Source: Asticcacaulis sp. (GTDB lineage: Bacteria > Pseudomonadota > Alphaproteobacteria > Caulobacterales > Caulobacteraceae). Taken from it: a stretch of 10,000 nucleotides of DNA. The DNA lies in contig NZ_JAIWNX010000128.1 in NCBI RefSeq assembly GCF_020217185.1, forward strand, positions 1 to 10,000, in the 5' to 3' direction. Below the pieces are notes generated by a model. It did not search any database and was not told the origin of the DNA. It saw only the letters and a list, made by a program, of their open reading frames with translations. The translations under genes and the position numbers were made by a program. Positions 1 through 7,179 of this stretch are shown piece after piece. Each line of letters starts with the position of its first letter. The first letter of the stretch is position 1.

Positions 1-2208
1 GGTAGCGGCCAGTAGCGTACTGGTCGTGTTATCGTCGGTCGCGGCCGCCGTCAGCACCGCCGCCAAGGCGCTGTACTCGGTGACGCTCAAACCGGATTCG
101 GACTGCGTGCGCAGACGAAAATCGGCATAGAGCCCGTCATTGGCGCTGCCCGTCGTCAGGGTGGATTTGTAAAGCCAGGGGACCTGCTCATCCATGTCTG
201 CGAAGTCGAGCGTTCCAAAGTCGATGTTTTTGCCGGTCATCAGGGTGAAGCGCGTCGGCGTCTGGATGATCTTGTCCAGCGTCAGATAGAGCGCCGCGCC
301 ATCGTCGAACACCGTCGTGCCGGTGTTGATCAGAAGCGGCCGGGTGGGGTCTGCGGTGGTCAGTCCCAGATAAAGTTCGCTCTCGCTGCCCACATGCAGG
401 CTCGACAGGGTCAGTTGCGAGCCCGCGCTCAGCCCGAGACGGCCGTTGGCGACATCGACGGCCACCGTTCCGGCCCCCGTCAGCTTGCCGAGAACGACGC
501 CTTCCTCTTCGATTGTGAGGCTATTGCTACCCGCACCGAAGTCGATATTGCCATAGATATAACCGTTGGACACGCGGACGGTATCATTGCCGGAACCCAG
601 TTTCACATCACCGGCGATATAGGGAAGGGCATAATCGTCATCATCGAGATGGGCATTGACCAGCTCAATCGTCGTTGCCACGCTATTGGCGCTGAGGTCT
701 ATGGCTACCGCGCGGTTTACGGCGGTGTCGGTCACATCGTCTTCGTTCTCATCACCGGGGGTGATGCCGGCGGAGATGCTGCCATTGACGAGTAGGGAGG
801 TCAGGGTGTTGGAAGTGTCGCGCAAGGCCGTGGCATTGGCCGTCGTGCCATAGCCGTAGGCGGTGAGGGCACCCCCTGTTTCAATCTTCAAGGTGCTTAG
901 TGTCGCGCCGCTGTCGATATCCAGACCATAGGCCGTGTGAGAATCGGTTGTGGTGGTGTTGGCCGACAGCGTGCCCGACAGATTAAGCGTGCCAACCCTG
1001 GCACCGCTTTTGAGCGCCAGACCCGTGGCTATGGCTTCATAAGCGGAGGCGCTGACCGATCCGGACAGGCCAATGCCATTGGTGACCAGTACCTCGTATC
1101 CCAGACCAGCAATCTGTGCGGCTGTGGCATTTACCCCCTCATAGACGCCATAGGCCGAGATGGAACCGCGTATATCCAGTCCATAGGTCCGGCTGCTGTA
1201 ATCGTCAGTGGCCGTGTCATTATAGGCTATGGCCCCCAGCGTAATGGCCTGCGTATCGGAACCGATCAGCAGGGCCGGCGCCGTGCCGTACTGGGCGATA
1301 GAGGCCGTGCCCTCTTCGGTATCTTCTATACCGTTGCCGTTTTCGTCGGTATTGGTGTCGTCCTCGCTGGTGACGGCGGCGTTGATCAGCACGCCACCGC
1401 TGACAGTATTTGAGACCTGCACTGCGGCCTTGGCCTGATAGAGGTCGTCGGCGTCCAGAATATCCAGATAATCGTCAGAGATGCTGGTGTAGCGATAGCC
1501 GGTATTGGTCACCGAGGCGTCGATCACCAAAGCACCGTTGATCGCGCCGGACAGCTCAACCGCCTGTGCGTCCTTGCCCTGCGTGTAGATAGAGCCACTC
1601 AGATAGACCTGACCGGTTTGCGGGCCACGCAGGGCGATACCGCGGGCATCATCGCCCAGAACGCTGATCGTCCCGTCAAACAGGAAATCACCGACCTGCC
1701 CCTTTTCAAACAGGATGGCGGCCGACTGATTGCCGTGCACGGTGATCGTCGAGTCGATATCGGCGTTGCCGGTCAGTAGGCCGGTGGCGCGCACCCCATA
1801 GCGGTTGGTCCCTTCTGCGAACACACCATCGACGATGTCATCGCTGTTCTTGTCCTCTGCGGTGTAACTATCCGTCACCGTGATCGTCCCCGAAAGGTCG
1901 AGGCTGGTCGTGCGGGCGCCGTCAATCAGGACCGCTGTGGCACCGCTGTCTGAGGAGGACATTTCAACCACACCATTGAGAACCAGCGTGTTATCCGAAT
2001 TGACGGTGAGGGCGGTGCCGCTGGTTAAGGTGATCGTGGCGGCGTCGGTGACGTCGATATCGTCTGCACCACCGCTATTGGCTGTGGCCGTTTGTAAGGG
2101 CGTGGTGGTGGCCGTCGAAACCGTGGTGGTCGCCAGAGCCGCCGGGGTCGCAAAAACGAGGGCCAGAGCGGTGGCAGAAAGAAGCAGCGAACGACGGGGA
2201 TGGCGCAT
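1..2208 (-). CDS. Autotransporter passenger domain, N-terminal 736 residues (C-terminus beyond the left edge)
   Basis: The frame is open from an ATG at 2208-2206 to base 1 with no stop, so the C-terminus is missing. Residues 1-26 form a clear signal peptide: MRHPRR, then a hydrophobic core (LLLSATALALVFATPAALA) and a cleavage site near ALA-TTT. The rest is a long Thr/Ser/Gly/Asp/Asn-rich run of short alternating strands (phrases such as LDLSGTITV and YGLDIRGSISAYG) with no cysteine seen, as expected of a beta-helical passenger. From memory it matches a family annotated as autotransporter outer membrane beta-barrel protein in Sphingomonas and Caulobacterales, including the segment GTNRYGVRATG and a DADDLYQ segment. 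Three acidic loops (residues 119-127, 288-296, 486-494) resemble calcium-binding type 3 repeats. The protein should cross the inner membrane by Sec and be displayed on the surface by a C-terminal barrel, which is inferred because no barrel is visible. The ligand is unknown. An AAGG about eight bases before the ATG is a weak ribosome site. Confidence 0.85.
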   Translation of the reverse strand, partial: MRHPRRSLLLSATALALVFATPAALATTTVSTATTTPLQTATANSGGADDIDVTDAATITLTSGTALTVNSDNTLVLNGVVEMSSSDSGATAVLIDGARTTSLDLSGTITVTDSYTAEDKNSDDIVDGVFAEGTNRYGVRATGLLTGNADIDSTITVHGNQSAAILFEKGQVGDFLFDGTISVLGDDARGIALRGPQTGQVYLSGSIYTQGKDAQAVELSGAINGALVIDASVTNTGYRYTSISDDYLDILDADDLYQAKAAVQVSNTVSGGVLINAAVTSEDDTNTDENGNGIEDTEEGTASIAQYGTAPALLIGSDTQAITLGAIAYNDTATDDYSSRTYGLDIRGSISAYGVYEGVNATAAQIAGLGYEVLVTNGIGLSGSVSASAYEAIATGLALKSGARVGTLNLSGTLSANTTTTDSHTAYGLDIDSGATLSTLKIETGGALTAYGYGTTANATALRDTSNTLTSLLVNGSISAGITPGDENEDDVTDTAVNRAVAIDLSANSVATTIELVNAHLDDDDYALPYIAGDVKLGSGNDTVRVSNGYIYGNIDFGAGSNSLTIEEEGVVLGKLTGAGTVAVDVANGRLGLSAGSQLTLSSLHVGSESELYLGLTTADPTRPLLINTGTTVFDDGAALYLTLDKIIQTPTRFTLMTGKNIDFGTLDFADMDEQVPWLYKSTLTTGSANDGLYADFRLRTQSESGLSVTEYSALAAVLTAAATDDNTTSTLLAAT

Positions 2209-2277
2209 GATCGACCTTGGCGGGGAATGACAGTCGCCAAGGGGGTAAAGGGCCGCTGAGGCGGCAGAAGGGCCTTA

Positions 2278-2305
2278 AGATTACGCGCAGGTCGCAGAGT
2301 GTCAG
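2278..2305 (-). promoter_or_regulatory. Weak candidate sigma-70-like promoter for the autotransporter gene
   Basis: Read on the minus strand, CTGACA (2305-2300) and TAATCT (2283-2278) are separated by 16 bases. The -35 element is a 5/6 match to TTGACA, but the -10 element is poor. Transcription would start near 2271, giving a leader of about 60 bases. That leader contains a small perfect hairpin at 2252-2265 (GCCGC, 4-base loop, GCGGC). Location is the main support and other positions are possible. Confidence 0.25.
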
Positions 2306-2368
2306 GGCTGCAATCCAAAGCGACAGAGCAAAAAAGTCATCGGAGGATCAAAGACGGAAAAGCGATGC

Positions 2369-2396
2369 TTGCTTAATCCGATGTGTAAGTCATAAT
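2369..2396 (+). promoter_or_regulatory. Candidate sigma-70-like promoter for the TonB-dependent receptor
   Basis: TTGCTT (2369-2374) and CATAAT (2391-2396) are separated by 16 bases in a locally AT-richer part of the divergent intergenic region. Transcription would begin near 2403. That leaves only about 16 bases before the TTG at 2419 but a normal leader of about 46 bases before the TTG at 2449, which agrees with the Shine-Dalgarno sequence seen there. No clear activator or repressor operator was recognised nearby; the 8-base palindrome TGTGCACA at 2425-2432 lies downstream of the inferred start. Confidence 0.5.
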
Positions 2397-2438
2397 TGTG
2401 TAAGGCGACTCTGTTCGGTTGAGTTGTGCACATCGCGG

Positions 2439-2443
2439 GGAGG
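2439..2443 (+). promoter_or_regulatory. Ribosome binding site that favours the TTG start at 2449
   Basis: GGAGG at 2439-2443, inside a longer purine run (GGGGAGGGGG, 2437-2446), lies five bases before an in-frame TTG at 2449. The other possible starts are less well served. The TTG at 2419 has only AAGG at 2402-2405, 13 bases away. The ATG at 2479 is preceded by pyrimidine-rich sequence with no Shine-Dalgarno match. Confidence 0.5.
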
Positions 2444-2448
2444 GGGCT

Positions 2449-4662
2449 TTGTCCGCTTATTCACGCCATGGTTTTCCCATGGTCGCTTTACTGTTTGCCG
2501 CTCAGTTCGCTTTGCCGACGACGGGGTATACCCAGAACGCGACCAAAGCGACAGAGGCGGAAAAGGCGGAAACGCCTAAGACCTCGGAAGATGATGATAA
2601 AGCCGCGACGACCGTTACGGTTCAGGGCAAGAAGCGCGTGGACCCAACGGGTAAGGAGGTCTATGACGTTTCGAAGGACCCGGCGGCCGCCACAGGGACA
2701 GCGGCCGAGGCCCTCAACAAGGTACCCGGTGTGTCCGTCGATGCGCAGGGCGATGTCAGCGTGCGCGGTCAGACCGCGCGGGTTTATCTGAACGGTCGTC
2801 CATCGCTGATGCTGTCCGGAGATAATCGCGCTGTGGCACTGCGCGCCATGCCGTCGGCCTATATCTCCAGCATCGAAGTCATCTCCAATCCCGGCGCGCA
2901 ATATTCTTCCAGCGGCTCGGGTCCGATCGTCAATATCGTGACCAAACGCAATCTGCCGCCGGGCCTGTTTGGGTCCGTGTCCGCGCAGGTCGCTTCGCGC
3001 GGTGGCGGTAACACCAACGCCTATCTCAGCTACACGCAGGGTAAGCTGAATATAAGTGGCTTCGCGGCGGTGTTTGACGGCCGTTTCGACAGTGATTTCG
3101 ATAGCGCCTCCACCGCCTTTGATGCGTCGGGCAGCGCAATCCGTGAGGCGCGATCCGAGGGTACCGTCACAGGTCGATACCGCATAGGCTCGCTGACGAC
3201 GAATCTGCAATACGACCTGAGCGACAATGATGTTCTGACCGGGGGGCTCAGCTACAACCGGGGGAAGGTGAATAGCGACTTTGCAGGTTATACCGCCTCC
3301 CGTGGGGCCGACGGTGCTCTGAGCGATGTTTTTCGCTCGCAAAGCGACGGGCGGACCCCTAACGACAACGGCAGTCTGAGCCTTGGTTACACCCACTACG
3401 GACAAAAGCCGGATCAGTCGTTCAAGCTCGACCTGACGGTCTCGCAATCGAACCGGGACACGCCTTCGCTCACCCGCTTAGACTATGAACGCGCTTCGGT
3501 AAGCACCAACACCGGCACACGCTATACCCGGCGCGATGGGGGTTCCAATACCCGCACCGCCATGCTGTCCGCCGCGTACAACACCACCTTTGACCGCGTT
3601 CAGGTCAGCGTCGGTGCACAATTCGATACGGAAACCAGCAAAACCGAGACCCTGTCCTATGGTCCGGCGGGCTCCGTCGCGGATTTGCAGCTTGATGCCC
3701 TTTTAAGTAATCGCTTCCGCTATGAGCAACAGTCGGCGGCGGTATTTGCGACGGCGCAGTGGGAACTGACGCCCAAATGGACACTGCTGGCCGGTCTGCG
3801 GGCCGAAACCCTTGAGCTTTCGACCGAAGCGCCGGGAACGACGCTTGAAAATCATATCGACTACACCCGCTTAAACCCCAGCCTGTTCGCCACCTATGCC
3901 TTTTCCCCCAAACGCCGTCTGCGTTTCAGCTATACCCACAAGCAGCAACGACCACAGCCTGTCGATCTCAACCCCGGTCTGGTGTTTAGTTCTGCGACTG
4001 CCGTCACCATCGGGAATGCGGCCCTTGGGCCCGAAGAGGCCGACAATCTGGAAGTCACTTACGAGGTTAACCGGCCGCATTCGGACTATAGAATAACGGG
4101 CTTTTATCGGATCAAGGACGAAACGCTCGTTACCTCAAGCCGCGTTATTGCTGATCCGCAGAACCTTGGCAATTTCGTCACCGAGACAACGCGAAAGAAT
4201 GCGGGACAGGAACGCAATTACGGCCTGACGGCGACCTATAGTCAGCGATGGAACAATACGCTTACTGTGAACTTCGACACGACGGTGACCTTTGTGGACA
4301 TTGATGTGCCGGAACTGTCGATCAGTCGTTCGGATACAACGCTCAGCGGCGGTGTGTCGCTCAACTATACTCTCAAGACGGGCTCTCTGTCGCTGAATTA
4401 CAAGCTGAACGGGCGACGCTACACGACGCAGGGGTATCGCGGCGCCAATGGTTCCGGGATGATTGACTATCGTCGCAATCTGATGCCGAAGCTGTCGCTG
4501 GTGATCACGGTGCAGGAACCGCTGCCCCTGACGAAGATCGAAACGGTTACCGAGACGAATCGCTTCCGTAGCGTGTCTGCCAGCGAAAATCGCACACCGA
4601 CCATAATGATTGGCCTCAGCCGGCAGTTGGGTGGTTTCAGTTCCGTACCCAAAAAGCCCTGA
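2449..4662 (+). CDS. TonB-dependent outer-membrane receptor (plug plus beta-barrel)
   Basis: An outer-membrane active transporter that would take up a scarce nutrient using TonB/ExbBD energy; the substrate cannot be told from sequence. Numbered from the TTG at 2449 (737 residues), it has a signal peptide (SRHG, then hydrophobic MVALLFAAQFALP, cleavage near YTQ-NA) and a charged Lys/Glu/Asp-rich linker. A TonB-box-like TTVTVQG follows at about residues 54-60. The plug runs from about 65 to 170, with EALNKVPGVSVDAQGDVSVRG, the motif VYLNGRP, and IEVISNPGAQYSSSGSGPIVNIVTKR. The remainder is amphipathic beta strands rich in Tyr, Arg, Asn and Thr. The arrangement resembles the outer membrane beta-barrel family often found with a TonB plug. 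The last strand ends TIMIGLSRQLGGF and is followed by a polar tail SSVPKKP, so the usual terminal aromatic is not the last residue. The start could instead be TTG 2419 or ATG 2479. It is divergent from the autotransporter. No transporter or regulator gene lies beside it to suggest a substrate. Confidence 0.9.
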   Translation: MSAYSRHGFPMVALLFAAQFALPTTGYTQNATKATEAEKAETPKTSEDDDKAATTVTVQGKKRVDPTGKEVYDVSKDPAAATGTAAEALNKVPGVSVDAQGDVSVRGQTARVYLNGRPSLMLSGDNRAVALRAMPSAYISSIEVISNPGAQYSSSGSGPIVNIVTKRNLPPGLFGSVSAQVASRGGGNTNAYLSYTQGKLNISGFAAVFDGRFDSDFDSASTAFDASGSAIREARSEGTVTGRYRIGSLTTNLQYDLSDNDVLTGGLSYNRGKVNSDFAGYTASRGADGALSDVFRSQSDGRTPNDNGSLSLGYTHYGQKPDQSFKLDLTVSQSNRDTPSLTRLDYERASVSTNTGTRYTRRDGGSNTRTAMLSAAYNTTFDRVQVSVGAQFDTETSKTETLSYGPAGSVADLQLDALLSNRFRYEQQSAAVFATAQWELTPKWTLLAGLRAETLELSTEAPGTTLENHIDYTRLNPSLFATYAFSPKRRLRFSYTHKQQRPQPVDLNPGLVFSSATAVTIGNAALGPEEADNLEVTYEVNRPHSDYRITGFYRIKDETLVTSSRVIADPQNLGNFVTETTRKNAGQERNYGLTATYSQRWNNTLTVNFDTTVTFVDIDVPELSISRSDTTLSGGVSLNYTLKTGSLSLNYKLNGRRYTTQGYRGANGSGMIDYRRNLMPKLSLVITVQEPLPLTKIETVTETNRFRSVSASENRTPTIMIGLSRQLGGFSSVPKKP

Positions 4663-4695
4663 TGCGGTTTAACAGCACCCTTCAGAAAACCGTCG

Positions 4696-4705
4696 CAAGC
4701 GCTTG
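4696..4705. repeat. 10-base perfect palindrome upstream of the glutamate-synthase-like gene
   Basis: CAAGCGCTTG is a perfect inverted repeat in the 80-base gap between the receptor stop and the GTG at 4743. It is followed by the imperfect dyad GTCAGCTATATGAC (4711-4724). Either could be an operator, or the palindrome could occur by chance. The gap contains no hairpin with a T-run, so read-through from the receptor gene is possible. Confidence 0.25.
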
Positions 4706-4742
4706 ATAATGTCAGCTATATGACTAATCGGGCGGGGCGGCG

Positions 4743-6368
4743 GTGATATCGAGATTTTTTATCCTTCAGGGTGTGTGGTTGCTGACGCTCGCCTGCGCGG
4801 TGGCGGGCTATTTTGTTGATCAGCATCTGTGGTGGGGTTTGCTCCTCCTTACGCCGTTGAGCCTGATCGGTTTGCGCGACCTGACCCAGACCTCACACGC
4901 CATTCTGCGCAACTATCCGATCATCGGGCATTTTCGCTTTATCCTTGAGGCGGTGCGGCCGGAAATCCGCCAGTATCTGATCGAGGACGACCGCGACCCG
5001 GTGCCCTTCACCCGCGAACAGCGCGCGCTGGTCTATCGCCGCGCCAAGAATGTGTCGGACAAGCTGCCCTTCGGCACCATCCGCGACGTCAATGCCGTGG
5101 GTTACGGCTGGATATCGCATTCGATGCGCCCGTCCAAAATCGCCTCCAGCGACTTTCGCCTTAGCATAGGCGGGCGGGATTGTCAGAAGCCCTATTTCGC
5201 TTCGGTGCTGAATATTTCGGGCACCAGCTTCGGTGCCGTGTCGGCCAATGCCATCATGGCCTTCAACAAAGGGGCGAAGCTGGGCGGCTTTGCCCACAAT
5301 ACCGGCGAAGGGGCCATTTCCAAATATCACCGCAAATATGGCGGGGACCTGATCTGGCAGATCGCCTCCGGCTATTTCGGCTGTCGCACGCCGGAGGGCC
5401 AGTTCGATCCGCAGGCCTTTGCGCGCACGGCGGCGCTCGATCAGGTGAAGATGATCGAACTGAAACTCAGTCAGGGGGCCAAGCCGGGACACGGTGGCGT
5501 TCTACCGCGCGCCAAGATTACTGGCGAAATCGCCCGCACTCGCCTGATCGACCGGACACGCGATTGCGTGTCGCCCGCCGCCCACCCGGCCTTTTCGACG
5601 CCGCGCGAAATGATGAGCTTTATCGCCGAACTGCGTCGCCTGTCGGGCGGCAAACCTGTGGGTTTGAAACTGGCGATCGGCCACCGGGCCGAGTTTCTGG
5701 CGCTGGTCAAGGCCATGCTGGCCACCGGCATCACGCCGGACTATATCGTGGTCGATGGGGGCGAAGGCGGCACGGGCGCGGCACCGGTCGAACTGTCCAA
5801 CCATGTCGGTCTGCCTTTGTTCGAAGGGTTGAGCTTTGTGCACAATGCGCTGGTGGGGGCCGGGCTGCGCGGTCATATCCGCATCGGCGCCTCGGGCAAG
5901 GTCGTCTCGGCCTTTGACTTTTGCCGCGTGCATGCGCTTGGGGCCGATTTCGTGATGGCGGCGCGCGCCTTCATGTTCGCTGCCGGCTGTATTCAGGCCC
6001 GTGCCTGCCATACCAACCACTGCCCAACCGGCGTGACGACTCAGGCCTGGTGGCGCAGACGCGCGCTTGTGGTCAGGGACAAGGCCCCGCGTGTCGAACA
6101 CTATCATCGCAATACGCTGAAAGCCTTATCCGAAATGCTGGCGGCGGCGGGCCTCAACCACCCGCGTGACCTCAAGCCGTGGCACCTGCACGTGCGCGCC
6201 GCCAATGGTGAGGTTGTGCGTGGCGATGTCGCCTATCCGCACGTCGAACCGGGCGCAATCCTCAACGGCACAGCGCGCGAAGGACTGATGAAGCAGTGGC
6301 ACCGCGCCCAGATCGACACCTTCGAACCGCTGGACGAGGCCATCGTCGAGCAGATGTTGAAGGCCTAG
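4743..6368 (+). CDS. Membrane-anchored FMN-binding glutamate synthase family protein
   Basis: 541 residues. Two hydrophobic segments at about 6-24 and 29-44 suggest an N-terminal membrane anchor, followed by a cytoplasmic TIM barrel like the synthase domain of GltB. Visible motifs are NISGTSFGAVSANA (from 157), HNTGEG (185-190), KPGHGG (247-252) and the flavin-barrel glycine loop DGGEGGTGAAP (338-348). The cysteine cluster CIQARACHTNHCPTGV has C416, C422 and C427; its C-x5-C-x4-C spacing matches the [3Fe-4S] ligands of glutamate synthase. The N-terminal glutaminase domain and the C-terminal GxGxG domain of GltB are both absent, so this is the stand-alone type annotated as FMN-binding glutamate synthase family protein (YerD-like). 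Its true substrate and electron donor are not established. The GTG start is well fixed: an in-frame TAA lies at 4725-4727 with no other start codon between, and GGGG at 4734-4737 can serve as ribosome site. It could be co-transcribed with the receptor 80 bases upstream. Confidence 0.9.
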   Translation: MISRFFILQGVWLLTLACAVAGYFVDQHLWWGLLLLTPLSLIGLRDLTQTSHAILRNYPIIGHFRFILEAVRPEIRQYLIEDDRDPVPFTREQRALVYRRAKNVSDKLPFGTIRDVNAVGYGWISHSMRPSKIASSDFRLSIGGRDCQKPYFASVLNISGTSFGAVSANAIMAFNKGAKLGGFAHNTGEGAISKYHRKYGGDLIWQIASGYFGCRTPEGQFDPQAFARTAALDQVKMIELKLSQGAKPGHGGVLPRAKITGEIARTRLIDRTRDCVSPAAHPAFSTPREMMSFIAELRRLSGGKPVGLKLAIGHRAEFLALVKAMLATGITPDYIVVDGGEGGTGAAPVELSNHVGLPLFEGLSFVHNALVGAGLRGHIRIGASGKVVSAFDFCRVHALGADFVMAARAFMFAAGCIQARACHTNHCPTGVTTQAWWRRRALVVRDKAPRVEHYHRNTLKALSEMLAAAGLNHPRDLKPWHLHVRAANGEVVRGDVAYPHVEPGAILNGTAREGLMKQWHRAQIDTFEPLDEAIVEQMLKA

Positions 6369-6393
6369 GGCAAGACAGGGGGGCAAGACAGGG
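6368..6393. repeat. Perfect 13-base tandem duplication after the stop codon
   Basis: The unit GGGCAAGACAGGG occurs at 6368-6380 and again, identically and directly adjacent, at 6381-6393. A partial third copy (GGGCAAGG) lies at 6398-6405. The first base is the last base of the TAG stop of the upstream gene. The pattern fits slippage or duplication in a G-rich tract between two convergent genes. No coding function is apparent. Confidence 0.85.
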
Positions 6394-6395
6394 GG

Positions 6396-6410
6396 GGGGG
6401 CAAGGCCCCC
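6396..6410. terminator. GC-rich hairpin between convergent genes, possible weak bidirectional terminator
   Basis: GGGGGC (6396-6401), a 3-base loop AAG, and GCCCCC (6405-6410) form a perfect six-base stem between the stop codons of the plus-strand gene (6368) and the minus-strand gene (6430). Neither side has a real T-run: TTGACC follows on plus, and a C-run follows on minus. Termination would therefore be weak or factor-assisted. Confidence 0.4.
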
Positions 6411-6429
6411 TTGACCCCAATACTTTAAG

Positions 6430-7080
6430 TCAGCTTACCCAGGACATTGCGCAGGTGCCCTCACGCCGCCACTGACCTGAAAAGCGGTTATAGGTGCATA
6501 TATAACCTGAACCTGCTTCGACTTCATGCCCATAGGAAATGACGGCGCGCGTACGAAACAGGCTGTATTGGGGTCGTGAGACGTAGGTATGGCGATAGGC
6601 GAAGGCAAAGACGTCGGCCGATACACGGCGTTCGTCAAGGCTATAGTAGTTCATAATAAAATATCCGCCTTCGGGCTCGTGTTTGGTAGAATGCTTGAGT
6701 CCATATTTTGAAAAAGGACAGTTCATCTGACCCTTGACGTTCAGATAGACTTCGCCATCGCTTTCAGCCTTGGCCTCGTCGCGCAGCACTGTGGCCATCA
6801 GCGCGCAGTCTTCATCGGGTATGTTTTGAGGAAAGATGAGGTCGAAACCGTTTCCTGGGGCATATTCCGACAGGTTGGCCTCGCACTCAGTACGCTCTTC
6901 TTTCCCGATGCTATCCCCGCAGGCGTATTCCACATAGGGTTTGGGCAAGGTCAACGCCCGCCACTTCGCTTCATCGGCCGGGCGCAAGCGGGCGCTATCA
7001 GGTACGTAATAAAGTCCGATGACAACAAAACCGGCAATCACCCCCAGACTTAAAACCACCGATACCCAAAAGCGACGCAT
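6430..7080 (-). CDS. Hypothetical membrane-anchored protein with six extracytoplasmic cysteines
   Basis: I do not recognise this 216-residue protein. The start is the ATG at 7080-7078: GGGGGAG lies five bases upstream, and the protein then begins with a normal membrane anchor (MRRF, then hydrophobic residues 5-26). A longer frame from 7179 would add 33 residues but overlaps the typA terminator, so I reject it. The single N-terminal helix with arginines before it predicts a periplasmic domain of about 190 residues, or a secreted protein if the helix is cleaved. All six cysteines (54, 66, 92, 121, 195, 210) lie after the helix, an even number compatible with three disulfides. The C-terminal half is rich in Tyr, Arg and Ser and looks beta-rich (for example FRTRAVISYGHEVEAGSGYICTY). 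No catalytic motif is evident. It is convergent with the glutamate-synthase-like gene and separated from typA by a strong terminator, so it is probably transcribed alone. Confidence 0.75.
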   Translation of the reverse strand: MRRFWVSVVLSLGVIAGFVVIGLYYVPDSARLRPADEAKWRALTLPKPYVEYACGDSIGKEERTECEANLSEYAPGNGFDLIFPQNIPDEDCALMATVLRDEAKAESDGEVYLNVKGQMNCPFSKYGLKHSTKHEPEGGYFIMNYYSLDERRVSADVFAFAYRHTYVSRPQYSLFRTRAVISYGHEVEAGSGYICTYNRFSGQWRREGTCAMSWVS

Positions 7081-7085
7081 GTGAA

Positions 7086-7092
7086 CTCCCCC
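7086..7092 (-). promoter_or_regulatory. Ribosome binding site fixing the start at 7080
   Basis: On the minus strand GGGGGAG is followed by five bases (TTCAC) and ATG. This is the best Shine-Dalgarno match near this gene and supports the 216-residue form over the 249-residue one. Confidence 0.6.
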
Positions 7093-7179
7093 ATCGTAAC
7101 TTAGCGCCGATAAGTTATCAGGAACGATAAAAAACGCAATCGCAAAGCGCAGGCACGTTTGATGAGCCTTTGCCCACAA

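Noticed and set aside
394..2230. Several plus-strand open frames of 65-158 codons opposite the autotransporter
   Set aside because: They are antisense to a continuous 736-codon frame with a signal peptide and repeat pattern. Their translations are low-complexity mirror images with no ribosome sites or recognisable domains.
2488..3447. Minus-strand 319-codon frame opposite the TonB-dependent receptor
   Set aside because: It is a shadow created by GC-rich codon bias. The plus-strand receptor is unmistakable, and the antisense product looks like no protein family.
4893..6107. Minus-strand frames (199 and 201 codons) and a plus-strand 245-codon frame at 5180-5917 inside the glutamate-synthase-like gene
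   Set aside because: They lie fully within a recognised gene with intact motifs. Their compositions are His/Arg/Gly-rich, typical of shadow frames.
7081..7179. N-terminal extension of the 6430-7080 protein to a start at 7179
   Set aside because: The longer form would begin at the edge of the typA terminator and bury the membrane anchor, and it ignores the strong ribosome site just before the ATG at 7080.
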